Of a stretch of DNA of 9,609 nucleotides, positions 1 through 5,440 are shown one piece after another. Position 1 is the first letter of the stretch. Every line of letters starts with the position of its first letter. Made by a program: the position numbers and the translations under genes. Location of the stretch: positions 1-9,609 of the forward strand of contig JAHRWO010000141.1 in assembly GCA_019105125.1 (NCBI GenBank). The letters run 5' to 3'. The notes beneath the pieces are model-generated. The model saw only the letters and a list, made by a program, of their open reading frames with translations. It was not told the origin of the DNA and ran no database searches. This DNA is from Flavobacterium sp. GTDB taxonomy: Bacteria > Bacteroidota > Bacteroidia > Flavobacteriales > Flavobacteriaceae.

Positions 1-131
1 TGTTTTTTTGTAGGAATACGAAATCCGTTTTCAAACTTACTAATCAAAGCTTGGTCGATTTTCGCGATTTCTGCTAACTTTCGGGTTGAAAGTTCTTTAT
101 CTATTCGGGCTTGTTTTAAAATTTCTTTCAT
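1..131 (-). CDS. Helix-turn-helix (XRE-type) DNA-binding protein, N-terminal part only
   Basis: The frame opens with ATG at 131 and stays open to the left edge, giving 43 residues plus a partial codon; the C-terminus is outside the window. The visible part starts MKEILKQARIDKELSTRKLA and continues through IDQALISKFENG and RIPTKK. This is the Cro/C1 (XRE) helix-turn-helix pattern: a first helix with an R..KELS-like turn, then the recognition helix xxALISKFENG. In this family the domain binds operator DNA. In some proteins it is the N-terminal domain of something larger, such as a Fic-type protein, so the full product cannot be named. The gene starts 10 bp after the smpB stop on the same strand, so the two probably share a transcript. 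The HTH call is secure; the identity of the whole protein is not. Confidence 0.75.
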   Translation of the reverse strand, partial: MKEILKQARIDKELSTRKLAEIAKIDQALISKFENGFRIPTKK

Positions 132-141
132 GAAAGTATGA

Positions 142-594
142 TTAGAAACTTTTCTTAATTCGATCTAAATCGCGTTTGGTATCTTGCTCTTTCAATGACT
201 CGCGTTTGTCGTAGTTTTTCTTACCTCTGCATAAAGCAATTTCTAACTTGGCCAGTCCTTTTTCATTGGTAAACAAACGAAGCGGAACAATTGTTAAACC
301 TTTATTATCCGAATCTTTATTTAGTTTTTTTAGTTCGCGTTTGTTCAATAATAGTTTACGCTCACTTTTAGCTTTATGATTGTAGTGCGTTCCGTATAAA
401 TATTCTTCGATATGAGAGTTAATCACAAATAACTCGCCATCATGAAATTCGCAAAAACTTTCCGCAATAGAAGCTTTTCCGAGACGAATGGATTTGATTT
501 CGGTTCCGGTTAAAACGATTCCAGCGGTGTATTTGTCTAAAATTTCGTAATCGAATTTAGCTCTTTTGTTAAGTATGTTGACAGTTTTTTGCAT
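142..594 (-). CDS. smpB: SsrA-binding protein SmpB
   Basis: SmpB binds the tRNA-like part of tmRNA (SsrA) and carries it to stalled ribosomes for trans-translation, releasing the ribosome and tagging the unfinished protein for degradation. The 150 residues match the family length. The N-terminal [10 protein letters not shown] stretch leads into [15 protein letters not shown], followed by an [22 protein letters not shown] segment and a [24 protein letters not shown] segment. The basic tail ends [13 protein letters not shown], the part that in the family enters the decoding centre. The ATG start fits the conserved MQKT-like beginning; no Shine-Dalgarno is visible, as is normal for Bacteroidota. 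A downstream HTH gene follows after 10 bp. No tmRNA gene is present in the window. Confidence 0.97.
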   Translation of the reverse strand: MQKTVNILNKRAKFDYEILDKYTAGIVLTGTEIKSIRLGKASIAESFCEFHDGELFVINSHIEEYLYGTHYNHKAKSERKLLLNKRELKKLNKDSDNKGLTIVPLRLFTNEKGLAKLEIALCRGKKNYDKRESLKEQDTKRDLDRIKKSF

Positions 595-602
595 AACGAC
601 TA

Positions 603-610
603 CAAATGTA
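603..610 (-). promoter_or_regulatory. Candidate -7 element upstream of smpB
   Basis: On the minus strand this reads TACATTTG, an exact match to the Bacteroidota -7 consensus TAnnTTTG. It ends only 8 bp before the smpB ATG, so transcription from it would give a leader of a few bases at most. No TTTG is found at the usual 17-23 bp upstream, so the call is tentative. Confidence 0.45.
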
Positions 611-700
611 AATCAAAATTATAGCATTTTAAAATGATAATTAGCGATTAATAATTTTCAAACAATGATTTATATCAGTTTTTTTGTTTTTTACGACTTA

Positions 701-708
701 TATCTTTG
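701..708 (+). promoter_or_regulatory. Promoter -7 element of the OmpW-type gene
   Basis: TATCTTTG matches the Bacteroidota -7 consensus TAnnTTTG and lies 24 bp before the ATG at 733. No well-spaced -33 TTTG is visible; the nearest one ends at 686, only 14 bp upstream. The element overlaps the in-frame TTG at 706, which argues that the protein does not start there. Confidence 0.6.
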
Positions 709-732
709 GTTTATAATTTTAAAACAAATAAA

Positions 733-1395
733 ATGAGAAAAATAGTTTATGCTTTAATGGCAATGTCACTAATGACAGTAAATTTTGTAAATGCACAAGA
801 TAAAGAAGAAAAGTCAAATGACTTTAAAAGATGGCAGGTTCGTGTTAGAGCACTTGGTGTAGCTCCAGATGAAAGCGCTACGATTGGTGTAATTGGAGGT
901 GATGTTAATATTTCTAATACCATTGTTCCAGAATTAGACTTTACTTATTTCTTTACAGAAAATTTTGCAGCTGAATTAATCCTTGGAACTACAAAACATA
1001 ATGTAGAAGCTGTAAACACAGTTGCTGGTAATGTTGATTTAGGAAGTGTTTGGTTGTTACCTCCCACATTAACAGCGCAATATCATTTTTATACATCGGA
1101 TAAAAAAGTTTTAAAACCTTATGTAGGTGCAGGTATCAATTATACATTGTTTTATAACGTAAAATCTGGTGCTGTTGCCGATGTAAAATATGATAATGCA
1201 TTAGGATATGCAGCTCAATTAGGTTTTGATTTAATGTTGGATGACAAGTTTTTCATCAACGTAGATGCTAAAAGATTGTTTTTGAATACAGATGTAACAG
1301 TAGATGCATCTAATTTAGTTCCTGGTTTAAGCGTACCTGCAGATGTTGATATTAACCCATGGTTAATAGGTGTTGGTTTAGGAATGAAGTTCTAA
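733..1395 (+). CDS. OmpW family outer-membrane beta-barrel protein
   Basis: The 220-residue product begins MRKIVYALMAM, a signal peptide with a likely cut after VNA (residue 21), before QDKEE. The mature part has OmpW features: WQVRVRALGVAPDE near the N-terminus, PELDFTYFFTENFAAELI with a following GTTKHNV strand, LLPPTLTAQYHF, VLKPYVGAGINYTLF, and a C-terminal strand NPWLIGVGLGMKF ending in Phe, the usual signal for barrel assembly by BamA. OmpW proteins are eight-stranded outer-membrane barrels with a narrow hydrophobic channel; the substrate here is unknown. The open frame also extends upstream to a TTG at 706, but that codon sits inside the -7 promoter element, so the ATG at 733 is preferred. 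The gene looks monocistronic: promoter at 701, terminator at 1421. OmpW is not used as a gene symbol because orthology cannot be tested here. Confidence 0.9.
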   Translation: MRKIVYALMAMSLMTVNFVNAQDKEEKSNDFKRWQVRVRALGVAPDESATIGVIGGDVNISNTIVPELDFTYFFTENFAAELILGTTKHNVEAVNTVAGNVDLGSVWLLPPTLTAQYHFYTSDKKVLKPYVGAGINYTLFYNVKSGAVADVKYDNALGYAAQLGFDLMLDDKFFINVDAKRLFLNTDVTVDASNLVPGLSVPADVDINPWLIGVGLGMKF

Positions 1396-1420
1396 TATTT
1401 CATAAGTTGGTTTTATGATG

Positions 1421-1448
1421 AGAGGCTGTTTATCAGCCTCTTTTTTTT
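1421..1448 (+). terminator. Rho-independent terminator of the OmpW-type gene
   Basis: The arm AGAGGCTG (1421-1428) pairs with CAGCCTCT (1434-1441) across a 5-nt TTTAT loop. Eight T residues occupy 1441-1448. It starts 25 bp after the stop codon. Confidence 0.92.
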
Positions 1449-1562
1449 GGTAGATATTTTGATATACATATATACATTCAAATTAAAATTAATTTATAAA
1501 AAACATTCCATGTAATATTTTTTTATAAATTTATTGTATAAACCACTAATTAATATCTGGAT

Positions 1563-1838
1563 ATGGAATTTCAATTAATAGACAAAGAATTAATACCAAC
1601 TTTACACTTTCCGAAAAGTGAAGTATTAGAAGATAAAGCGGGTGTAGATAATCGAAAAAATGAATTAGATAGAGCACTTTCACTTGGGAATTTAGAACAT
1701 GTTAAAATTAAAATTTATTTTGAAGACGATACTTCGAAGAGAATGGTTGAGACTACCATTTGGGGAGTAACGGATGAACGAGTAATTTTAAAACAAGGAG
1801 TAGTAATTCCAGTCAATAGAATACATAAGATTGTATAA
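1563..1838 (+). CDS. Conserved hypothetical 91-aa protein, predicted small beta-barrel domain
   Basis: I do not recognise a named family. The first half is helical and charged, with a FPKSEVLEDKAGVDNRK stretch and NELDRALSLGNLEH at residues 33-46. The second half alternates like five short strands: VKIKIYFEDD (47-56), MVETTIWGVT (61-70), DERVILKQG (71-79), VVIPVNRIHKI (80-90). That pattern (strand, turn, 'x-x-G-V-T-D-E-x-V-x-L-K-x-G-x-x-I-P-x-x-R-I') resembles Sm/SH3-like small barrels such as Hfq or Rof, which suggests, without proving, binding to RNA, DNA or a protein. The product is cytoplasmic, with no signal peptide or membrane segment. The lysine-rich exported-protein gene starts 16 bp downstream, so the two are probably co-transcribed. 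Clean ATG start after an AT-rich leader; no clear TAnnTTTG found upstream. Confidence 0.85.
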   Translation: MEFQLIDKELIPTLHFPKSEVLEDKAGVDNRKNELDRALSLGNLEHVKIKIYFEDDTSKRMVETTIWGVTDERVILKQGVVIPVNRIHKIV

Positions 1839-1854
1839 TTTAAAAATATATTTT

Positions 1855-2262
1855 ATGAAAAAAATCACATTTTTGGGTTTGTCTCTATTATTTGTTTTGA
1901 GCATTGCAGCAAAAGAAAAAAAAGTTCCTAAAGAAGAAAAAAAAGTTGAAACAGAGCAAGCCGAAATTGAAAAGATAGCTACTGAAAACAAAAGTAATTC
2001 ACATGGAAAAAAAGTAGCTAAAGCTAAAAAGGATCATGATAAAAAGGTGAAAGAAGGCCACGAAAAAGTAAAAGCGGCTCACAAAGAACATCATGAAAAA
2101 GTAACAAAAGCAAAAAAAGAGTTGAAATCAAACAACGCTTCAGAAAAGGGTCAGGTTAAATCTTCTGAAGGAAAAGCTAAAGCAGCAACTAACAAAACGG
2201 AAGCAAAACTTAAAGATACAGAGAAAAAAGCAAAGAAATCAACTGAAGAAGCAGAAGACTAA
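1855..2262 (+). CDS. Exported lysine-rich low-complexity protein (135 aa)
   Basis: The product opens with a signal peptide, MKKITFLGLSLLFVLSIAA, with no lipobox cysteine, then becomes almost pure charged helix: 37 of 135 residues are Lys, with many Glu and Ala. Six His (residues 50, 61, 69, 76, 79, 80) cluster in the middle, where HEKVK and HEKVT recur between short lysine blocks. The tail (91-135) is a Lys/Ala/Glu stretch resembling histone-H1-type or coiled-coil low complexity, and such similarity is compositional, not evidence of family membership. The likely place is the periplasm or outer face; it could bind polyanions, or metal ions through the His cluster, but nothing proves either. 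The frame extends upstream to a TTG at 1831 that overlaps the previous gene; the ATG at 1855 is chosen because it gives a perfect signal peptide. It is second in a two-gene unit. Confidence 0.85.
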   Translation: MKKITFLGLSLLFVLSIAAKEKKVPKEEKKVETEQAEIEKIATENKSNSHGKKVAKAKKDHDKKVKEGHEKVKAAHKEHHEKVTKAKKELKSNNASEKGQVKSSEGKAKAATNKTEAKLKDTEKKAKKSTEEAED

Positions 2263-2316
2263 TAAAGGAATTGTATATTAATTCTTGCTTCAATAAATGA
2301 ATTTTAAAGCAAAAAA

Positions 2317-2457
2317 TCAACTTAGGGAATTAATTGTTACCCAATAACGATAAGCAATAATTGCCTTTTGCCATTTTTTCGCTTTTATGGGATCTAACCC
2401 TTGTTTAGTGAAACTTGGTAATAGTATTTTGTTGAGTATGGCAAGTATTTTAAACAT
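2317..2457 (-). CDS. Small basic conserved-type protein, 46 aa
   Basis: Reading down from an ATG at 2457 to TGA at 2317 gives MFKILAILNKILLPSFTKQG, then LDPIKAKKWQKAIIAYRYWV and TINSLS. From memory, Flavobacteria carry small proteins of this shape (about 45 residues, an N-terminal amphipathic helix ending LLPS, a K-Q-x-L-D turn, then a K-x-W-Q-x-A-I-I-x-x-R-Y-W-V-T helix); this cannot be verified here. Function unknown. Net charge is clearly positive (nine Lys, one Arg, one Asp), and aromatic residues cluster in YRYW, so membrane-surface or RNA contact are possible. It fills what would otherwise be a 346-bp gap and lies opposite in direction to both neighbours: 54 bp tail-to-tail from the lysine-rich gene, with a palindromic hairpin 23 bp upstream of its start. 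Confidence 0.7.
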   Translation of the reverse strand: MFKILAILNKILLPSFTKQGLDPIKAKKWQKAIIAYRYWVTINSLS

Positions 2458-2479
2458 TTTATTTTTTTACAAATGTCCA

Positions 2480-2507
2480 AAAAAAATCCTGAATTCAGGA
2501 TTTTTTT
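2480..2507. terminator. Perfect palindrome, probable bidirectional terminator
   Basis: The 28-bp sequence is a perfect inverted repeat centred on GAATTC, with arms TCCTG/CAGGA around an AATT loop, flanked by A7 on the left and T7 on the right. It can therefore form a terminator hairpin with a U-run on either strand. On the plus strand it would end the 1563-2262 unit; transcripts would run antisense through the 46-aa gene first. On the minus strand it lies just upstream of that gene's start. Confidence 0.7.
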
Positions 2508-2569
2508 CTTTTCAATAGTACCATAATTATTATTTATGATTAATGAAATCTCATATTCACTAATTTTCG

Positions 2570-2577
2570 TACTTTTG
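2570..2577 (+). promoter_or_regulatory. Promoter -7 element for yaaA-selO
   Basis: TACTTTTG matches TAnnTTTG and lies 31 bp before the yaaA ATG. I see no TTTG or TTG at the expected -33 position, so the upstream half may be divergent or activator-dependent. I see no recognisable OxyR or PerR site. Confidence 0.5.
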
Positions 2578-2608
2578 AAAGTGTAAGTTTAATACCTTAA
2601 TAAAAGTC

Positions 2609-3367
2609 ATGAAAATCGTAGTATCTCCAGCCAAATCCTTAAATTTTGAATCACCACTACCGATAAAAGAATACACAGAAAGTTTGTTTTTAAAAGAAGC
2701 AGAAACCATTCAAAAAACGCTCAAAAAAAAGAAACCAAAAGAGCTAATGGAGTTAATGGATATTTCGGAAAAGTTGGCCGATTTGAATTGGGAACGCAAT
2801 CAAAATTGGGCCTTGCCTTTTACTACAGAAAATGCGCGCCCAGCAGTTTATGCTTTTGATGGTGATGTGTATACGGGATTGGATGCATATTCAATTCCAG
2901 CGGATAAAATAGCTGTTTTACAAGAAAAATTAAGAATTTTATCGGGTTTGTATGGTATATTAAAACCGCTCGATTTAATGCAGCCGTATCGATTGGAAAT
3001 GGGAACTTCATTGCCTATCAGTGCAAATAAAAACTTATATGAATTTTGGAAAAAGAAACTCACTAAAGCTTTAAACGACGAGTTAGAAACCGATGAGCTA
3101 TTTTTGAATTTAGCTAGCAATGAGTATTTCTCTGCGGTTGATGCAAAAGCTTTAAAAGTTCCAGTTATTACTCCAGAATTTAAAGATTACAAAGACGGAA
3201 AACTAAAGATGATCAGTTTTTATGCGAAAAAGGCAAGAGGTTTGATGGTTCGATATATTATTGATACCAATGCAGAAACGATTGACGATTTAAAACAATT
3301 CAATTACGAAGGGTATGCCTTTGATGCTAATTTGTCTAAAGGAAACACCTTAGTTTTTACCCGATAA
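2609..3367 (+). CDS. yaaA: Peroxide stress protein YaaA (UPF0246)
   Basis: In Escherichia coli YaaA is made under hydrogen peroxide stress and lowers the free iron that drives Fenton damage; structural work on the family shows a DNA-binding-like fold. The 252 residues match the family length. Landmarks are the N-terminal VVSPAKSLNFESP (residues 4-16), RPAVYAFDGDVYTGLDA (77-93), LRILSGLYGILKPLDLMQPY (108-127) followed by RLEMGT, FLNLASNEYFSAV (165-177), FYAKKARGLMVRYII (204-218) and the closing GYAFDANLS.G.TLVFTR. All expected motifs are present, so the protein looks intact. The ATG follows an A-rich leader without Shine-Dalgarno. selO begins one base after the stop codon, so the two genes form one operon, probably read from the -7 element at 2570. 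Confidence 0.96.
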   Translation: MKIVVSPAKSLNFESPLPIKEYTESLFLKEAETIQKTLKKKKPKELMELMDISEKLADLNWERNQNWALPFTTENARPAVYAFDGDVYTGLDAYSIPADKIAVLQEKLRILSGLYGILKPLDLMQPYRLEMGTSLPISANKNLYEFWKKKLTKALNDELETDELFLNLASNEYFSAVDAKALKVPVITPEFKDYKDGKLKMISFYAKKARGLMVRYIIDTNAETIDDLKQFNYEGYAFDANLSKGNTLVFTR

Positions 3368-3368
3368 C

Positions 3369-4928
3369 ATGAAATTACACCTAAACGATACGTTTAACAA
3401 AGAGTTAACAGCTGATACGGATACTTCAAATACTCGAAGACAAGTTTTTGGAGCTTGTTATTCATTTGTAACGCCTCGTGTTCCCAGCAATCCTCAATTA
3501 CTTCATGTTACAACTGAGGTAGCTGATTTAATTGGTTTATCTAAAGATGATCTTACATCTAAAGAGTTTTTAGAGGTGGTTTCAGGTAGTAAAGTATTAC
3601 CAGAAACTCAACCTTTTGCAATGGCGTATGCCGGACATCAATTTGGGAATTGGGCGGGACAATTAGGTGATGGTAGGGCCATTAATTTGTTTGAAGTTAT
3701 AAACAATAAGAAACGTTGGGCACTACAATTAAAAGGAGCAGGAGAAACTCCTTATTCACGAAATGCGGATGGTTTAGCAGTATTGCGTTCTTCTATTCGG
3801 GAACATTTGTGTAGTGAAGCGATGTTTCATTTGGGAGTTCCCACAACGCGTTCATTGTCTCTAGTGACCACTGGTGATAAAGTACTACGTGATATTTTAT
3901 ATAATGGAAATCCAGCATATGAAGACGGAGCGGTGGTGTGTAGAGTAGCACCTTCGTTTATTCGTTTTGGAAATTTCGAATTGTTAGCGGCTCGAAAAGA
4001 TTTGCCAAATTTAAAGGCATTATCAGATTACACGATTCACCATTTCTATCCACAAATTAAAGAGACAGGAAAAGAAAAGTATTTGGCATTTTATCAAGAA
4101 GTAGTGAACCAAACGGTGGATATGATAGTAGAATGGCAACGTGTAGGTTTTGTTCACGGTGTTATGAACACGGATAATATGTCGATTTTAGGACTCACAA
4201 TTGATTACGGTCCTTATGGTTGGTTAGAAGATTATAATCCTGATTGGACTCCTAACACAACCGATGCTGAAGGAAAACGTTACCGATTCAGAAACCAACC
4301 TGATATTGCGTTGTGGAATTTGATTCAATTAGGAAATGCTTTATATCCTTTGATTGAAGATATTCCAGCTATGGAAACTATTTTGAATAGTTACAGTCAT
4401 CGTTTTGACGCGAAATTTCCATTGATGATGCAGGAAAAATTAGGACTAACTTCAGAATATGATTCCGATTTTCAGGATGAATTGACAACCTTATTAACGG
4501 CTTCTGAAACAGATATGACAATTTTCTATCGCAATTTAGCTAATGTTTTAAAATCAGATTCGCCCGAAATTGCCTTATCAAAAATAGAATATGCTTTTTA
4601 TCAATCGGATGCTATAGTGACAACAATAAAAACTAGCTGGTTCAATTGGATGGAAGCTTATCTTAAAAAGTTAAATGAAGAATCTATTTCGGATACAGAT
4701 AGAAAAGTTAGGATGAATAAAGTGAATCCAAAATATGTATTACGTAATTACATGGCACAATTTGCTATCGATGCGGCTGAGAAGGAAGATTATTCTTTAA
4801 TTAATGAACTTCATGAGTTACTAAAACATCCTTACGATGAGCAACCACAAAATGAGAAATGGTTTGCTAAACGACCAGATTGGGCACGAAATAAAGTAGG
4901 GTGTTCGATGTTGTCTTGTAGTTCTTAG
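3369..4928 (+). CDS. selO: Protein adenylyltransferase SelO (YdiU/UPF0061 pseudokinase)
   Basis: SelO has a kinase fold but binds ATP inverted and transfers AMP to Ser, Thr or Tyr of target proteins; in E. coli it modifies redox-related proteins including a glutaredoxin and affects S-glutathionylation. The expected catalytic residues are present: Lys122 in LQLKGAGETPYSR, Glu145 in SSIREHLCSE, the two arginines of VCRVAPSFIRFGNFE (192 and 199), Asp269/Asn270 in HGVMNTDNMS and the metal-binding Asp279 in IDYGPYGW. The PFAMAYAGHQFGNWAGQLGD block (82-101) is typical. The protein ends GCSMLSCSS: Cys517, third from the end, occupies the place of selenocysteine in animal SelO and of Cys in E. coli YdiU, and Cys512 could be its disulfide partner. 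Length 519 is normal to slightly long. It follows yaaA by one base; I see no clear hairpin terminator after it. Confidence 0.96.
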   Translation: MKLHLNDTFNKELTADTDTSNTRRQVFGACYSFVTPRVPSNPQLLHVTTEVADLIGLSKDDLTSKEFLEVVSGSKVLPETQPFAMAYAGHQFGNWAGQLGDGRAINLFEVINNKKRWALQLKGAGETPYSRNADGLAVLRSSIREHLCSEAMFHLGVPTTRSLSLVTTGDKVLRDILYNGNPAYEDGAVVCRVAPSFIRFGNFELLAARKDLPNLKALSDYTIHHFYPQIKETGKEKYLAFYQEVVNQTVDMIVEWQRVGFVHGVMNTDNMSILGLTIDYGPYGWLEDYNPDWTPNTTDAEGKRYRFRNQPDIALWNLIQLGNALYPLIEDIPAMETILNSYSHRFDAKFPLMMQEKLGLTSEYDSDFQDELTTLLTASETDMTIFYRNLANVLKSDSPEIALSKIEYAFYQSDAIVTTIKTSWFNWMEAYLKKLNEESISDTDRKVRMNKVNPKYVLRNYMAQFAIDAAEKEDYSLINELHELLKHPYDEQPQNEKWFAKRPDWARNKVGCSMLSCSS

Positions 4929-5095
4929 ATTTATTGCAAAAGTAACACAAAGGTTAATTTAACATAAAAGGCATATAAGAAAAAAATAAGTGAAGCGTTA
5001 CGTTGAATAAAGCTCATAAAAGATTTTAAAGATTACGCTAATTTTATAATCTGTGTTCCAAAAACTTGAAACCTGAAACCTGAAACAAAAAAACT
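4929..5095. repeat. Intergenic spacer with repeat-like words and a 7-bp tandem repeat
   Basis: This 167-bp spacer separates selO from ytxJ. At 5066-5086 it carries TTGAAAC then two CTGAAAC units, ending 9 bp before the ytxJ ATG. Just upstream, AGATTA (5030-5035) and TAATCT (5047-5052) are inverted around 11 nt, in a stretch with words such as GATTACGCTAAT and ATCTGTGTTCC. From memory, similar AT-rich spacer repeats occur at many sites in Flavobacterium genomes; this needs a genome search. No TAnnTTTG promoter and no clear terminator were found here. Confidence 0.5.
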
Positions 5096-5440
5096 ATGAA
5101 AAACTGGAATCCAATTACAACCGACCAACAAGTAAAAGATATTGTTCAAAAATCATATGAAAAACCACAAATTATTTTTAAAGATAGTGTAACTTGTGGT
5201 ATTAGTGCTTATGCAAAAGAACGTTTAATTAATGGAAATGATTTATTAACCGCGAAAGCGGATTTTAACTATTTGGATTTACTTTCCTATCGAAGTGTAT
5301 CCAATTTTATAGCGGATGAATTAAATGTGATACACCAATCTCCACAAGTTATAGTTTTGAAGGATGGGGAAGTAGTATATCGTGTTTCACATCACAGCAT
5401 TCAAGCGGAAGAAATTGCGAAGTATTTGTTAAGAAGTTAA
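5096..5440 (+). CDS. ytxJ: Bacillithiol system redox-active protein YtxJ
   Basis: The 114-residue protein has the YtxJ (DUF2847) thioredoxin-like layout: PQIIFKDSVTCGISAYAKERL at 24-43 with a single active-site cysteine, Cys34, in TCGIS instead of a CxxC pair; a DLLSYRSVSNFIADELNVIHQSPQ region with the expected cis-proline Pro83; and VIVLKDGEVVYRVSHHSI near the end. Proteins of this group are linked to bacillithiol, the low-molecular-weight thiol that Bacteroidota such as Flavobacterium can make in place of glutathione, and are thought to act as monothiol bacilliredoxin-like proteins that remove bacillithiol from mixed disulfides. The exact reaction is inferred. It is cytoplasmic. It follows selO in the same direction and overlaps the opposite gene by 4 bp at the stop codons. 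Its start lies 9 bp after a CTGAAAC tandem repeat. Confidence 0.93.
   Translation: MKNWNPITTDQQVKDIVQKSYEKPQIIFKDSVTCGISAYAKERLINGNDLLTAKADFNYLDLLSYRSVSNFIADELNVIHQSPQVIVLKDGEVVYRVSHHSIQAEEIAKYLLRS

Noticed and set aside
706..732. N-terminal extension of the OmpW-type protein from TTG at 706
   Set aside because: The TTG lies inside the TATCTTTG promoter element, and the ATG at 733 gives a proper signal peptide.
1831..1854. Extension of the lysine-rich protein from TTG at 1831
   Set aside because: It would overlap the preceding gene and put eight residues in front of a standard MKK signal peptide; the ATG at 1855 fits better.
1788..1991. Minus-strand open frame of 67 codons
   Set aside because: It is antisense to the lysine-rich gene; its Phe/Ser-rich translation is the expected reverse of lysine-rich coding sequence.
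2285..2312. TTGCTT/AAGCAA inverted repeat after the lysine-rich gene
   Set aside because: The stem is six weak pairs with a 16-nt loop and no T-run in the right place, so it is not a convincing terminator.
2297..2347. Plus-strand 16-codon frame starting ATGAATTTTAAAG
   Set aside because: Very short, antisense to the 46-aa gene, and without similarity I recognise.
2823..3120. Two overlapping minus-strand frames inside yaaA
   Set aside because: Both are shadows of a strongly conserved gene and show no family features.
5039..5046. TAATTTTA as a possible -7 element for ytxJ
   Set aside because: The last base of TAnnTTTG does not match and no -33 element is spaced correctly.
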